Of a stretch of 64,000 bases of DNA, positions 55,581 through 64,000 are shown one piece after another (the stretch's first letter is position 1; every line of letters begins with the position of its first letter). Position numbers and translations under genes: made by a program. Source of the DNA: Prochlorococcus marinus XMU1410 (GTDB lineage: Bacteria > Cyanobacteriota > Cyanobacteriia > PCC-6307 > Cyanobiaceae); assembly GCF_017696085.1 (NCBI RefSeq), contig NZ_JAAORH010000001.1:806001-870000 (forward strand), read 5' to 3'. The notes beneath the pieces are model-generated. The model saw only the letters and a list, made by a program, of their open reading frames with translations, made no database searches and was not told the DNA's origin.

Positions 55581-56105
55581 TTAAAAATCGTATAAAAAAT
55601 TCTTCAACTTTTGATAACCCTGATTTGAAATACAAAAAGATAAAATAAGCAAAGATTTTATTATAGTCTCACCATTTTCAGCTTGATTTAAAAGCTTTTT
55701 CACTCTCATACTATCTAAATTAAATCTCTCTTTAATCAACTCAATAAATCTCTTATTAAAATCATTCCAAATAATTGAATTCATTTTAATATCTTCTTTA
55801 GATTTTAGTATCTCTCTGATATAAGGGTATAAATATTTAGACATTTCAACGGTGATTTTAATTAAGGCCTCGAATTCGTTTGTTTTAATATTGTTGTTAA
55901 CATAAGATTTTCTCAATGGATTATTATTCCTTAATTTCCAAATAGTAATTTTATTTGGCAGAACATCATTTAAACCAAGTCTATTTGATAAAGCGTAAAG
56001 AGATTGAATACCATTTAAATCAATAGTTTCTAGGATTAATAATAATAAATCAAGCTTCTCTATAGATCGTCTTGATACCTGATTTCCCTTAGTTAAATCT
56101 GTAAT
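55581..56105 (-). CDS. DUF3038 family protein, ATT start codon
   Basis: A 174-residue protein of the cyanobacterial DUF3038 family when started at ATT (56105-56103). The stretch before the TTG at 55916 is clearly family sequence in the same frame: SIEKLDLLLLILETID, then SLYALSNRLGLND and ITIWKLRNNNPLRKSY. A stop (TAA, 56117-56115) lies only four codons upstream of the ATT, and the frame holds no ATG, GTG or TTG until residue 64. GAGA lies close upstream and a -10 TATAAT lies at 56130-56135. ATT is a rare start, known from infC, so it may be regulatory; a sequencing error is the alternative. Function unknown; paired with DUF4335. Confidence 0.78.
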   Translation of the reverse strand: MTDLTKGNQVSRRSIEKLDLLLLILETIDLNGIQSLYALSNRLGLNDVLPNKITIWKLRNNNPLRKSYVNNNIKTNEFEALIKITVEMSKYLYPYIREILKSKEDIKMNSIIWNDFNKRFIELIKERFNLDSMRVKKLLNQAENGETIIKSLLILSFCISNQGYQKLKNFLYDF

Positions 56106-56129
56106 TGTTCTCGATTAAGATATAAGGGA

Positions 56130-56135
56130 ATTATA
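56130..56135 (-). promoter_or_regulatory. -10 element for the DUF3038/DUF4335 operon
   Basis: TATAAT on the minus strand, 24 bp upstream of the proposed ATT start. The predicted 5' leader is about 15-20 nt, which fits initiation at ATT rather than further downstream. Confidence 0.5.
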
Positions 56136-56144
56136 ACAGAATTA

Positions 56145-56342
56145 TTAATCCGTTTTTTGAAATAAAAATGAATATAACTTATCTAGTTCTTCAATAGTTA
56201 GCATTCCATAACTCCATAATAATATTGGTAATGGAGTGTTATTTTTTATAGATAATTTTATACCAAGTTCAATAGTAGATTCATCTAAACCTAATACATT
56301 AAATAAATAAATTATCATTTCTCTAGATAAATAATTATTCAT
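56145..56342 (-). CDS. DUF2949 family protein
   Basis: A 65-residue soluble helical protein of the cyanobacterial DUF2949 family. The pattern MIIYLFNVLGLDESTIELGI and PLPILLWSYGMLTIEELDKL fits the family's repeating helices. ATG start. It follows the UbiH-like oxygenase with 5 bp between them, on the same strand, and is 40 bp upstream of the DUF3038 gene, whose own promoter is in that gap. Function unknown. Confidence 0.78.
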   Translation of the reverse strand: MNNYLSREMIIYLFNVLGLDESTIELGIKLSIKNNTPLPILLWSYGMLTIEELDKLYSFLFQKTD

Positions 56343-56347
56343 GAATT

Positions 56348-57502
56348 CTATTTAATGCTTGAGTAAATAAGAGATTTAGTCATTTGATTAAGGACTAATT
56401 TTCTTGTAAAAAGAAATTTATTTAAAAGTAAAAATGAAAATTTCCTTATTGGAAATAAAAAAATGTTTCGATTAGCAAAAATTGATATCAACGAATCAGT
56501 TATAAAAATGGTGACAATAATATCTAAAATTCTGCTTGAAAAATACTTAAATTTAAATAATATCAATTGCAATTTAGTAATAGCAGTTTTTTTATTAAAA
56601 AGATCATAAATAGTATTAACATCTCTCCAGCAAGTATTTAGACCCTGCCCACCAACAGGATGAAATGTATGAAATGCATCTCCTACAAAAACTAATTTTT
56701 TAAAATTTAAAACTGGTAAATTTAAGGATAATGAAACAGGAAAAATAGTAAATTCGCCAATTATTTGGTCCAACTTAAATTCATTAGGCAAGATTGTTGA
56801 TAAATTATCCATTAAAAAATTCTTGTCAGAATTCAACCTTTCAATTGCCTTTAATGTACTGGAAGTCCAAATTACTTGATATAAGTTTTTTTCTAAAGGT
56901 AATAATGCAAGTGGGCCTTCTTTTCTAAAAATTTCATAAGCTCGTTTTTCACAATGACCTCTAAGAGAAACTTTAAAAGTTAAACAAGACTGACTATAAG
57001 ATTTTTTTATATCAACAAAATCTATGAATTTTTTATCAAGTGAGTTTGCTCCTGTTGAAAAGAATTGATAATCAAATAATATTTTTTTACGTAACAATCT
57101 CTGTGGTGTTGTAAAAAAAATATTTTCATAATTGTCAATCTCTTCAAAAAATACGTTCATGAGATCCGAATGTTTAACTACCCAGCCAATATTTTCGGCA
57201 GAACTTATATCATCATCTAAGTCAGAAGTTGATAAATTGGTGAAAGCAGAAGTTACGCTATCTGAAATTGAAAGGGTATCAAAGCCAAATAAAAATGGTT
57301 CTAATTTTTCCCAAAGTCTGAATTTAGATAAGATTTTTCTTGTTGAGTGAGTAATTGCATAAGTTTTATCTTTATCAATTAATCTATCTTTTGTTAATAA
57401 ATCAGTTAAAAAAATATTACAATCAAATTTTGAAAGTGCAATTGAAAGTAATAAACCTGTGGGACCTGATCCAACAATTTTAAAATTGAATTTATTTTTC
57501 AT
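56348..57502 (-). CDS. FAD-dependent hydroxylase, UbiH/Coq6-like
   Basis: A 384-residue flavoprotein hydroxylase. The N-terminal dinucleotide-binding motif is IVGSGPTGLLLSIAL and the second FAD motif is VFVGDAFHTFHPVGGQGLN. A middle GD-type motif (about 90-120) is weaker. Family members hydroxylate quinone precursors or aromatic substrates; in cyanobacteria plastoquinone or carotenoid-related roles have been suggested. The exact substrate is unclear. The C-terminal region has a hydrophobic patch (residues 335-347). ATG start; dapB and the hypothetical gene upstream are on the same strand. Confidence 0.85.
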   Translation of the reverse strand: MKNKFNFKIVGSGPTGLLLSIALSKFDCNIFLTDLLTKDRLIDKDKTYAITHSTRKILSKFRLWEKLEPFLFGFDTLSISDSVTSAFTNLSTSDLDDDISSAENIGWVVKHSDLMNVFFEEIDNYENIFFTTPQRLLRKKILFDYQFFSTGANSLDKKFIDFVDIKKSYSQSCLTFKVSLRGHCEKRAYEIFRKEGPLALLPLEKNLYQVIWTSSTLKAIERLNSDKNFLMDNLSTILPNEFKLDQIIGEFTIFPVSLSLNLPVLNFKKLVFVGDAFHTFHPVGGQGLNTCWRDVNTIYDLFNKKTAITKLQLILFKFKYFSSRILDIIVTIFITDSLISIFANRNIFLFPIRKFSFLLLNKFLFTRKLVLNQMTKSLIYSSIK

Positions 57503-57524
57503 AAAATTATATAAGCATCAACTA

Positions 57525-58163
57525 TCAATTCAGATAAATATAGCAAATTTCCTCAAATGCCGGTCTCAATAAATAGGGGTACTCACCAACCCATAAATTA
57601 ATTTCAGGTAGCCAAGCATCCGTCAAATAAAAATCTCTGTCAAAATTACGGTTATCAGATGTTATTAGACATCTAATACTCGAACCAACCCTAATTTGAC
57701 TGTGCTTATTTTCCATAGGAAAACTTAATTTTTCCAAATAACCATCTTCATCTTCTAATTCAAGTACTAACCAAGTCCTTTTGTTTTCAATAACTTCTAA
57801 TCGACCTTGCCTATTAGATTGTTCTCTTGAACTTTCAATCTTTTCTGTTTTATAGATATCTGATACATAGCCATCAAATATAGAAAAAAATTTATATTTT
57901 CTTAATTGCAAGTTTTTTCTACTTGATTCAAGAATCGGGCCCCAGATGATATACAAAAAGAAACCTACACATAGGAATAACCAGAAATTATTAGTTTGAT
58001 CTCCAGTCGAACTAATAATTAATGAGATAAATCCACCAATTGAAGAAACTATTACTCTTTGAAGAATTTTTCTAGGATTCCCCAACGCGTACTTAAATTG
58101 ACTTCCTGTACCAACTGCAGGAATAAGTTTTGAAATTTGACTTGAATTAATTGGAATTAACAT
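57525..58163 (-). CDS. Conserved cyanobacterial membrane protein
   Basis: A 212-residue protein with two N-terminal hydrophobic helices (about 37-52 and 59-77) and a soluble C-terminal domain. The C-terminus carries NRQGRLEVIENKRTWLVLEL and LPEINLWVGEYPYL, the pattern of a cyanobacterial protein often labelled phosphate ABC transporter permease in databases; I see no transporter motifs to support that label. ATG start, 1 bp after the dapB stop, so the two are co-transcribed. Function unknown. Confidence 0.75.
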   Translation of the reverse strand: MLIPINSSQISKLIPAVGTGSQFKYALGNPRKILQRVIVSSIGGFISLIISSTGDQTNNFWLFLCVGFFLYIIWGPILESSRKNLQLRKYKFFSIFDGYVSDIYKTEKIESSREQSNRQGRLEVIENKRTWLVLELEDEDGYLEKLSFPMENKHSQIRVGSSIRCLITSDNRNFDRDFYLTDAWLPEINLWVGEYPYLLRPAFEEICYIYLN

Positions 58164-58164
58164 T

Positions 58165-59013
58165 TTAAAAGATCAATTTTTCAAGTCCGTAAACTAAAGT
58201 TTCATAATTACCAATTTTTTTAATAGCCTGTAAAACTCCTGGCATATATGCTTTTCTATCAATAGTGTCATGCTTAATTGTGTAAGTTTCACCTGGAGAT
58301 CCCATAATTACTAGCTGATGAGCGAGTAATCCTGGTAGTCGTACAGAATGTATATTAATTCCTGAATCTCTGAGCCCACCACGTACCCCTTTCAAGGACT
58401 CAGACTCTTTTACTAAATTCTGATTAAATTTCTTTGGATATTCTTCAATCATTTCTGCAGTTTTTATACACGTCCCACTTGGGGAATCAGCTTTTTGATT
58501 ATGATGCATTTCTATTAATTCAATATTGTCATAAAACCTTGCAGCAACCGATGCTGCCTGCTGAAGAAGAACCATACCTACTGAAAAATTAGGAATTATT
58601 GCACAACCAACCGATGCTTTCTGAGCAAAAACAGACAAATCTTGTATTTGCGAAGGACTTAGACCTGTAGTTCCTACTACTGGTGATACACCATATGCAA
58701 TAGCTGATCTGGTATTTTCGTATACAGAATCAGGATGAGTAAAATCAACAAGCACGGGTTTGATTTTTTCATTTCTATAATTTTGACTAACAGAACATAA
58801 AGTTCCCTCAAAATCATTTGAAACGAAAACATCACAATTTTTTACCTTCAATAATTCAGAAATACTTGAGCCATTGTTCTTTTCGTTTATGTCGATTGCT
58901 GCAACAAGTTCACAATTCGTAGAATTTAATACAGTATTAACAACTTCGCTACCCATTCTGCCTAAAGCTCCGGAAACTAGTACTGGTATGGGTTTTTTAG
59001 AATTTTCAATCAT
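58165..59013 (-). CDS. dapB: 4-Hydroxy-tetrahydrodipicolinate reductase
   Basis: NAD(P)H-dependent reductase of the diaminopimelate/lysine pathway. It has 282 residues. The cofactor motif is [11 protein letters not shown] at the N-terminus; the catalytic and substrate region reads [17 protein letters not shown] start. It is divergent from chlH over 102 bp. With dapF at 2.6 kb the window holds two enzymes of the same pathway, though in separate operons. Confidence 0.97.
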   Translation of the reverse strand: MIENSKKPIPVLVSGALGRMGSEVVNTVLNSTNCELVAAIDINEKNNGSSISELLKVKNCDVFVSNDFEGTLCSVSQNYRNEKIKPVLVDFTHPDSVYENTRSAIAYGVSPVVGTTGLSPSQIQDLSVFAQKASVGCAIIPNFSVGMVLLQQAASVAARFYDNIELIEMHHNQKADSPSGTCIKTAEMIEEYPKKFNQNLVKESESLKGVRGGLRDSGINIHSVRLPGLLAHQLVIMGSPGETYTIKHDTIDRKAYMPGVLQAIKKIGNYETLVYGLEKLIF

Positions 59014-59115
59014 TTTTTTAAAAATTTTTTTTTAAAAGGTTGTTACACGCTATTTATATTGCACACAATAACGTCTTTTCATTCGTAGGCTGGTAGAAAT
59101 ACTTAAAGAAAATCA

Positions 59116-62100
59116 ATGTTTACGCAGGTCCGCTCAGCAAACCGCAGAGTATCTCCTGTTGAGGATAACAAACACAAAGTTGTAATAAAAGCAGTTTATG
59201 TTGTCCTTGAGCCACAATACCAAAATTCCTTAACGGAAGCTGCAAAGTCAATAAATCAGATGAATGGGCCAATAGGTATAGACCTTAGTGGCTACCTTAT
59301 CGAAGAACTTAGGAATGATAGTAATTTTGAAGACTTTAAAGAAGATATAGCTAATGCAGATATATTCGTTGCCTCTCTAATTTTCATTGAAGACCTTGCT
59401 CAAAAAGTTGTTGATGCAGTATCTCCATTTAAAGACAAACTCAAAGCATCAATTGTTTTCCCCTCCATGCCAGAGGTAATGAGATTAAATAAGCTGGGTT
59501 CATTTAGTATGGCCCAACTTGGTCAATCTAAAAGTATTATTGGAGATTTAATAAAAAAGAAAAAAGAATCTGATGGAGCAAGTTTCCAAGATTCTATGTT
59601 GAAGTTATTAAATACACTACCTTCAATACTTAAATATCTACCAGTAGAAAAAGCTCAAGATGCTAGAACATTTATTCTGAGTTTTCAGTACTGGTTAGGT
59701 GGTACCACTGAGAACTTAAAAAACTTTTTGTTAATGATTTCTGAAAAATATGCAGTTTCAGAGAAAATAAAAGATCAAATAGAAGAATTCAAAATTCAAG
59801 ACCCTGAAACATTCCCAGATTTAGGAATTTGGCATCCTCTTGCTCCATGCATGTTTGAAAGTCTTAAAGAATATCAAAATTGGGAAAATAATAGGAAAGA
59901 TTTAAATCCTAAAGATGAAAAAACTCCAACAATAGGTTTAGTGCTTCAAAGGAGTCATATCGTTACGGGTGATGATGCTCATTACGTTGCCGTTATTCAA
60001 GAATTGGAATACAGAGGTGCGCGCGTACTACCAATCTTCTGTGGAGGTCTAGATTTTTCTAAACCAGTTAATGAATTTTATTATGATTCCATAAATAAGG
60101 ATCAACCTATAGTAGATGGAGTTGTATCTCTAACAGGATTTGCATTAGTTGGTGGGCCAGCAAGACAAGATCATCCTAAAGCTATTGAAGCCTTAAAAAG
60201 GTTAAACAGACCATATATGGTTGCACTTCCATTAGTCTTCCAAACCACACAAGAATGGGAAGATAGCGATTTAGGTTTACACCCTGTTCAGGTGGCACTT
60301 CAGATTGCAATTCCGGAGCTTGATGGTGCTATTGAACCTATTATTCTCTCAGGTCGTGATGATGCTACAGGTAAGGCGCATACTCTCCAAGATCGAGTTG
60401 ATGTAATAGCTGAAAGAGCAATAAAATGGTCAACTTTAAGAGTTAAACAAAGAAAGGATAAAAAATTAGCAATCACAGTATTTAGTTTTCCACCAGACAA
60501 AGGAAATGTTGGTACGGCAGCATACTTGAATGTTTTTGGTTCAATTTATAGAGTACTCCTTGAAATGAAATCGAAAGGTTATCAAATAGATGAACTTCCT
60601 AGTAATTCAAAAGAATTAATGGAAAAAGTAATTAATAATCCTGAAGCGATGGACGGCTCTCCCGAGTTAAATATTGCTCATAAGATGTCAGTAAAAGAAT
60701 ACGAAGAGTTCACACCATATTCACAAAGACTTGAAGAGAATTGGGGTAAACCTCCTGGGAACCTAAATAGTGACGGACAAAATCTTCTTATTTATGGTAA
60801 ACATTTTGGAAATGTTTTTATAGGTGTTCAACCTACATTCGGTTATGAAGGTGATCCAATGAGGTTACTTTATTCTAGAAGTGCTAGTCCTCATCACGGT
60901 TTTGCTGCTTATTACACCTATGTAGAAAAAATCTGGGGAGCTGATGCTGTTCTTCATTTTGGAACCCACGGATCACTTGAATTTATGCCTGGTAAACAGA
61001 TGGGCATGAGTGAAACTTGCTATCCTGATTCTCTTATTGGATCATTACCTAATTTGTATTACTATGCTGCTAATAATCCATCTGAAGCAACAATCGCTAA
61101 AAGAAGAGGTTACGCATCAACAATTAGCTATTTAACTCCTCCAGCAGAAAATGCAGGACTCTATAAAGGACTTAAAGAACTAAGCGAACTTGTTGGTTCT
61201 TATCAGCAACTAAGAGAAAATAGTAGGGGTATTCAAATAGTTAATGCAATAGTCGAGACTTCTAAACAATGTAATCTTGACAAGGATGTGGAGCTCCCTT
61301 CAAAAGATGTAGAAGAACTCTCAATAGATGAAAGAGATTTATTTGTTGGTAATATCTATAAACAGTTGATGGAAATTGAAAGTAGATTATTACCATGCGG
61401 TCTTCATACTATTGGAGAAGCTCCAACAGCAGAAGAAGCTGTTGCAACTCTTGTAAATATTGCATCTTTAGAAAGAGAACAAGAGGGATTAAGATCTCTT
61501 CCAGGACTGCTTGCCGAATCCATGGGTCTTACTATTGAACAAATTTATGATGGTAATAATAAAGGTGAACTCAAATTTGTAGAGTTAAATGAAAAAATCA
61601 TAAAGACAGCAAGAGAGTCTATTTTTGCGATGGTCAACTCTTTGAATATTGTTGATGGCAGAGTTTATTTAGAAAAATCACTTCTTTCCAAATTGTTTGA
61701 CTTTCTTAAAGTATTTGGTCTAAATTTACCCACCCCTTGGCTAAGAGTCTGTAACTTAAATGGATTTAATGAAGTTAACCAGAAGGAATTAAATAAATTA
61801 TTTGATTACTTACTTTTCTGTCTGGAACAGGTCTGCGCAGACAAGGAGATGGATAGTCTCATTAAAGCACTAGATGGAAATTATGTTTTACCGGGACCAG
61901 GTGGAGATCCCATAAGAAATCCAGGTGTTTTGCCAAGTGGTAAAAATATCCATGCACTTGATCCTCAATCAATCCCAACTACAGCAGCAGTAGCTGCAGC
62001 AAAGTCTGTTGTAGACAAATTAATTGAAAGACAAAAGGAAGAGCAAGGAACTTGGCCTGAAACAATAGCTTGTGTTTTATGGGGTACTGATAACATCAAA

Positions 62101-63126
62101 ACCTACGGAGAATCACTAGCACAAATCTTATGGTTTGTTGGGGTAAAACCAAAACCAGATTCTGTTGGAAGAATTAACAAACTAGAATTAATCCCTTTAG
62201 AAGAATTAGGTAGGCCAAGAATAGATGTGGTAGTTAACTGTTCAGGAGTATTTAGAGATCTATTTATAAATCAAATGGCATTAATAGATCAAGCAGTTAA
62301 ATTAGCAGCTGAAGCTGATGAACCATTGGAATCTAATTTTGTAAGGAAACATTCACTAGAACAAGCAGAAAAAGAAGGCACTTCTATCAGAGAAGCTTCA
62401 GCGAGAGTATTCTCTAATGCAAGTGGAAGTTACAGTTCAAATGTTAATTTAGCCGTAGAAAATTCAACATGGGAGGAAGAAAATGAATTACAAGAAATGT
62501 ATTTATCACGAAAAACATATGCTTTTAATGCCGATAATCCAGGCGAGATGAATCAAAAAAGAGAGGTATTTGAGTCAGTAATGAAAACGGCAGATGTTAC
62601 ATTCCAAAACCTTGATTCTTCTGAGATTTCATTAACAGATGTAAGTCATTATTTTGATTCTGATCCAACAAAATTAATCAAGACATTAAGAGATGACGGG
62701 AAAGAACCAAGTAGCTACATAGCGGATACAACTACTTCTAATGCTCAAGTTAGAACACTAGGAGAAACTATCCGATTAGACTCAAGAACAAAACTTTTAA
62801 ATCCTAAGTGGTATGAAGGCATGCTCAAATCTGGCTACGAAGGAGTTAGAGAACTTTCTAACAGACTCAATTACACTCTTGGTTGGAGTGCGACAAGTGG
62901 TCAAGTAGATAATTTTGTATATGAAGAAACTAATGAAACATTTATAAATGACGAAGAGATGAGGAAAAGATTAATGGATCTTAATCCTAATAGTTTCAGA
63001 AGAATAGTTGGAACATTGCTAGAAGTCAATGGTAGGGGATATTGGGAAACTTCAGATGAGAATATAGAACAGTTGAAAGAACTATACCAAGAGGTAGAGG
63101 ATAAAATCGAAGGAGTTAAAGAATAA
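59116..63126 (+). CDS. chlH: Magnesium chelatase subunit H
   Basis: Porphyrin-binding subunit that receives Mg2+ and protoporphyrin IX, the first committed step of chlorophyll synthesis, with the ChlI/ChlD motor. It has 1336 residues, the normal size. The active-site motif [14 protein letters not shown] lies near residue 615, matching CobN of this window. Other blocks include [30 protein letters not shown] (about 575-604) and [14 protein letters not shown] in the C-terminal part. ATG start, divergent from dapB. hemJ, which produces its substrate, is in the window at 9.5 kb. Confidence 0.97.
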   Translation: MFTQVRSANRRVSPVEDNKHKVVIKAVYVVLEPQYQNSLTEAAKSINQMNGPIGIDLSGYLIEELRNDSNFEDFKEDIANADIFVASLIFIEDLAQKVVDAVSPFKDKLKASIVFPSMPEVMRLNKLGSFSMAQLGQSKSIIGDLIKKKKESDGASFQDSMLKLLNTLPSILKYLPVEKAQDARTFILSFQYWLGGTTENLKNFLLMISEKYAVSEKIKDQIEEFKIQDPETFPDLGIWHPLAPCMFESLKEYQNWENNRKDLNPKDEKTPTIGLVLQRSHIVTGDDAHYVAVIQELEYRGARVLPIFCGGLDFSKPVNEFYYDSINKDQPIVDGVVSLTGFALVGGPARQDHPKAIEALKRLNRPYMVALPLVFQTTQEWEDSDLGLHPVQVALQIAIPELDGAIEPIILSGRDDATGKAHTLQDRVDVIAERAIKWSTLRVKQRKDKKLAITVFSFPPDKGNVGTAAYLNVFGSIYRVLLEMKSKGYQIDELPSNSKELMEKVINNPEAMDGSPELNIAHKMSVKEYEEFTPYSQRLEENWGKPPGNLNSDGQNLLIYGKHFGNVFIGVQPTFGYEGDPMRLLYSRSASPHHGFAAYYTYVEKIWGADAVLHFGTHGSLEFMPGKQMGMSETCYPDSLIGSLPNLYYYAANNPSEATIAKRRGYASTISYLTPPAENAGLYKGLKELSELVGSYQQLRENSRGIQIVNAIVETSKQCNLDKDVELPSKDVEELSIDERDLFVGNIYKQLMEIESRLLPCGLHTIGEAPTAEEAVATLVNIASLEREQEGLRSLPGLLAESMGLTIEQIYDGNNKGELKFVELNEKIIKTARESIFAMVNSLNIVDGRVYLEKSLLSKLFDFLKVFGLNLPTPWLRVCNLNGFNEVNQKELNKLFDYLLFCLEQVCADKEMDSLIKALDGNYVLPGPGGDPIRNPGVLPSGKNIHALDPQSIPTTAAVAAAKSVVDKLIERQKEEQGTWPETIACVLWGTDNIKTYGESLAQILWFVGVKPKPDSVGRINKLELIPLEELGRPRIDVVVNCSGVFRDLFINQMALIDQAVKLAAEADEPLESNFVRKHSLEQAEKEGTSIREASARVFSNASGSYSSNVNLAVENSTWEEENELQEMYLSRKTYAFNADNPGEMNQKREVFESVMKTADVTFQNLDSSEISLTDVSHYFDSDPTKLIKTLRDDGKEPSSYIADTTTSNAQVRTLGETIRLDSRTKLLNPKWYEGMLKSGYEGVRELSNRLNYTLGWSATSGQVDNFVYEETNETFINDEEMRKRLMDLNPNSFRRIVGTLLEVNGRGYWETSDENIEQLKELYQEVEDKIEGVKE

Positions 63127-63137
63127 AAAAAAATCTA

Positions 63138-63992
63138 TTATTTTCTGTAAATCCTATCAGCCACTTTCAGGATTTGATAATTTAGTTTGACGTTGTGAAC
63201 TCTCACAATATCAATATTAAATTGAGAACAAAGACAACTTATTGCAAGTGTTCCTATATCCCTTTCTTTTGGATTTTTCTCATTCAAAATTTCTCCTATA
63301 AATCTTTTCCTAGATGCACCTATCAAAATTGGAAAATTCCATTTTTTAAATAAATCTAAGTTTCTCAAGATTTCCAAATTATGAATGATATCCTTCGAGA
63401 AGCCAATTCCAGGATCCAATATTATATTTCTTTTAGATATATTTTTTTCTAAAGCATTATTTATTAAATTATCAAGCGAGCACTTAACTTCACTCAATAC
63501 ATTTTCGTAATTAGAGAGTTGATTCATATTTTGACTATTACCGCGACTATGAGTTATGACGAATGGACAGTCGAATTTTGATACAACATCCAAAATATTT
63601 ATATCTCTTCTTCCTCCCGTGACATCATTTATCCAATTAGCTCCATTTAAGAGAGCTTCATAAGCCACATCAGAATTAAAAGTATCAATAGAAATTAAAA
63701 CATCTGGATATTCAGATTTTATTAATTTCAGATATGGGATCAACCTTTTTATTTCTACACTAGAGCCAACTTCTTCAGCCCCAGGTCTAGTACTTTGAGC
63801 ACCAAGATCAATAACATCAACTCCATTACTCAAGAAATGATTTACTTGATCTAAAACTTTTTTTGAAGAGTTTAATTCCCCACCATCACTAAATGAATCA
63901 GGAGTTAAATTTATAACTCCCATAATTGAAGTTTTTTGCCCCCAGCCTTTTGGCCATGGATTTTTCTTATTGATAATTTGCAATTCTTGCAA
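63138..63992 (-). CDS. folP: Dihydropteroate synthase, 5' end uncertain
   Basis: Condenses p-aminobenzoate with hydroxymethyl-dihydropterin diphosphate in folate synthesis. About 284 residues are visible. Motifs: IMGVINLTPDSFSDGG (loop 1), VIDLGAQSTRPGA (loop 2), IILDPGIGFSKD and GASRKRFIG. The gene converges on chlH with 11 bp between stops. The TTG at 63992 gives a normal start for the family, but the frame stays open to the window edge, so the true start could be further upstream. Confidence 0.94.
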   Translation of the reverse strand: MQELQIINKKNPWPKGWGQKTSIMGVINLTPDSFSDGGELNSSKKVLDQVNHFLSNGVDVIDLGAQSTRPGAEEVGSSVEIKRLIPYLKLIKSEYPDVLISIDTFNSDVAYEALLNGANWINDVTGGRRDINILDVVSKFDCPFVITHSRGNSQNMNQLSNYENVLSEVKCSLDNLINNALEKNISKRNIILDPGIGFSKDIIHNLEILRNLDLFKKWNFPILIGASRKRFIGEILNEKNPKERDIGTLAISCLCSQFNIDIVRVHNVKLNYQILKVADRIYRK

Positions 63993-64000
63993 AACTGTTC

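Overview
This window looks like a chromosomal segment of a marine picocyanobacterium, most probably a high-light Prochlorococcus. The evidence is the very AT-rich DNA, a compact layout with many 1-14 bp gene overlaps, chlorophyll genes (acsF, chlH, hemJ), cyanobacterium-specific families (DUF1995, DUF2996, DUF2949, DUF3038/DUF4335, Ycf20/DUF565, CCB-type cytochrome b6 assembly factor), and many tiny conserved-looking proteins. Strain assignment is inference. I see no phage, transposon or CRISPR signature. Most of the window is core metabolism.

Layout. 1-2.5 kb: 3'-truncated leuS (minus). 2.6-6.4 kb: dapF, a cysteine desulfurase, a DUF1995 gene and a PBP4-type dacB in a tightly overlapping plus-strand operon. 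6.5-10.7 kb: coaD (minus), flavin reductase, uvrC, hemJ, a PHP phosphoesterase. 10.7-19 kb: cobN (minus), ilvE and B12-dependent metH. 19-22.7 kb: small genes, an Ap4A phosphorylase, an unusual ribbon-helix-helix plus J-domain protein, and three 47-bp palindromic repeats. 22.7-31.3 kb: pheT, rpmG, rpsR, an RNase II-type enzyme, metG, lptC, CCB factor, cobU, trmL, then tRNA-Met(CAT) and clpS. 31.7-35.6 kb: a small-gene island with about ten proteins under 100 residues, a VKOR-partner thioredoxin and a ribbon-helix-helix regulator whose gene is flanked by matching palindromes. 35.8-43.8 kb: 2-Cys peroxiredoxin, a membrane protein, an FtsH homolog without its zinc motif, rpmF, ycf20, a HAD hydrolase, a YkgJ protein, two half-size GDT1 transporters and an RNB-S1 protein without catalytic aspartates. 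43.9-64 kb: acsF, tldD/tldE, fmt, terC, mfd, a DUF4335/DUF3038/DUF2949 cluster, a UbiH-like oxygenase, dapB, chlH and folP.

How the genes work together. Tetrapyrrole metabolism is the strongest theme: HemJ (protoporphyrinogen oxidation), ChlH (Mg insertion), AcsF (ring E formation), CobN and CobU (corrinoid synthesis) and MetH (a B12 user). CobN and ChlH are visibly paralogous and share the HxGxHG-type chelatase motif. Cell-wall and envelope genes (dapF, dapB, dacB, lptC) and translation genes (leuS, pheT, metG, fmt, rpmG, rpsR, rpmF, trmL, tRNA-Met) fill most of the rest.

The points most worth following up are: (1) an FtsH with NEVGR in place of HExxH, plus an RNB protein without its aspartate cluster, that is, two probable pseudoenzymes about 3 kb apart; (2) an apparently autoregulated ribbon-helix-helix gene with three copies of an AGTGT-ACACT palindrome in the small-gene island; (3) three 47-bp repeats around a secreted mini-protein, next to a ribbon-helix-helix/J-domain protein; (4) a DUF3038 gene whose only plausible start is ATT.
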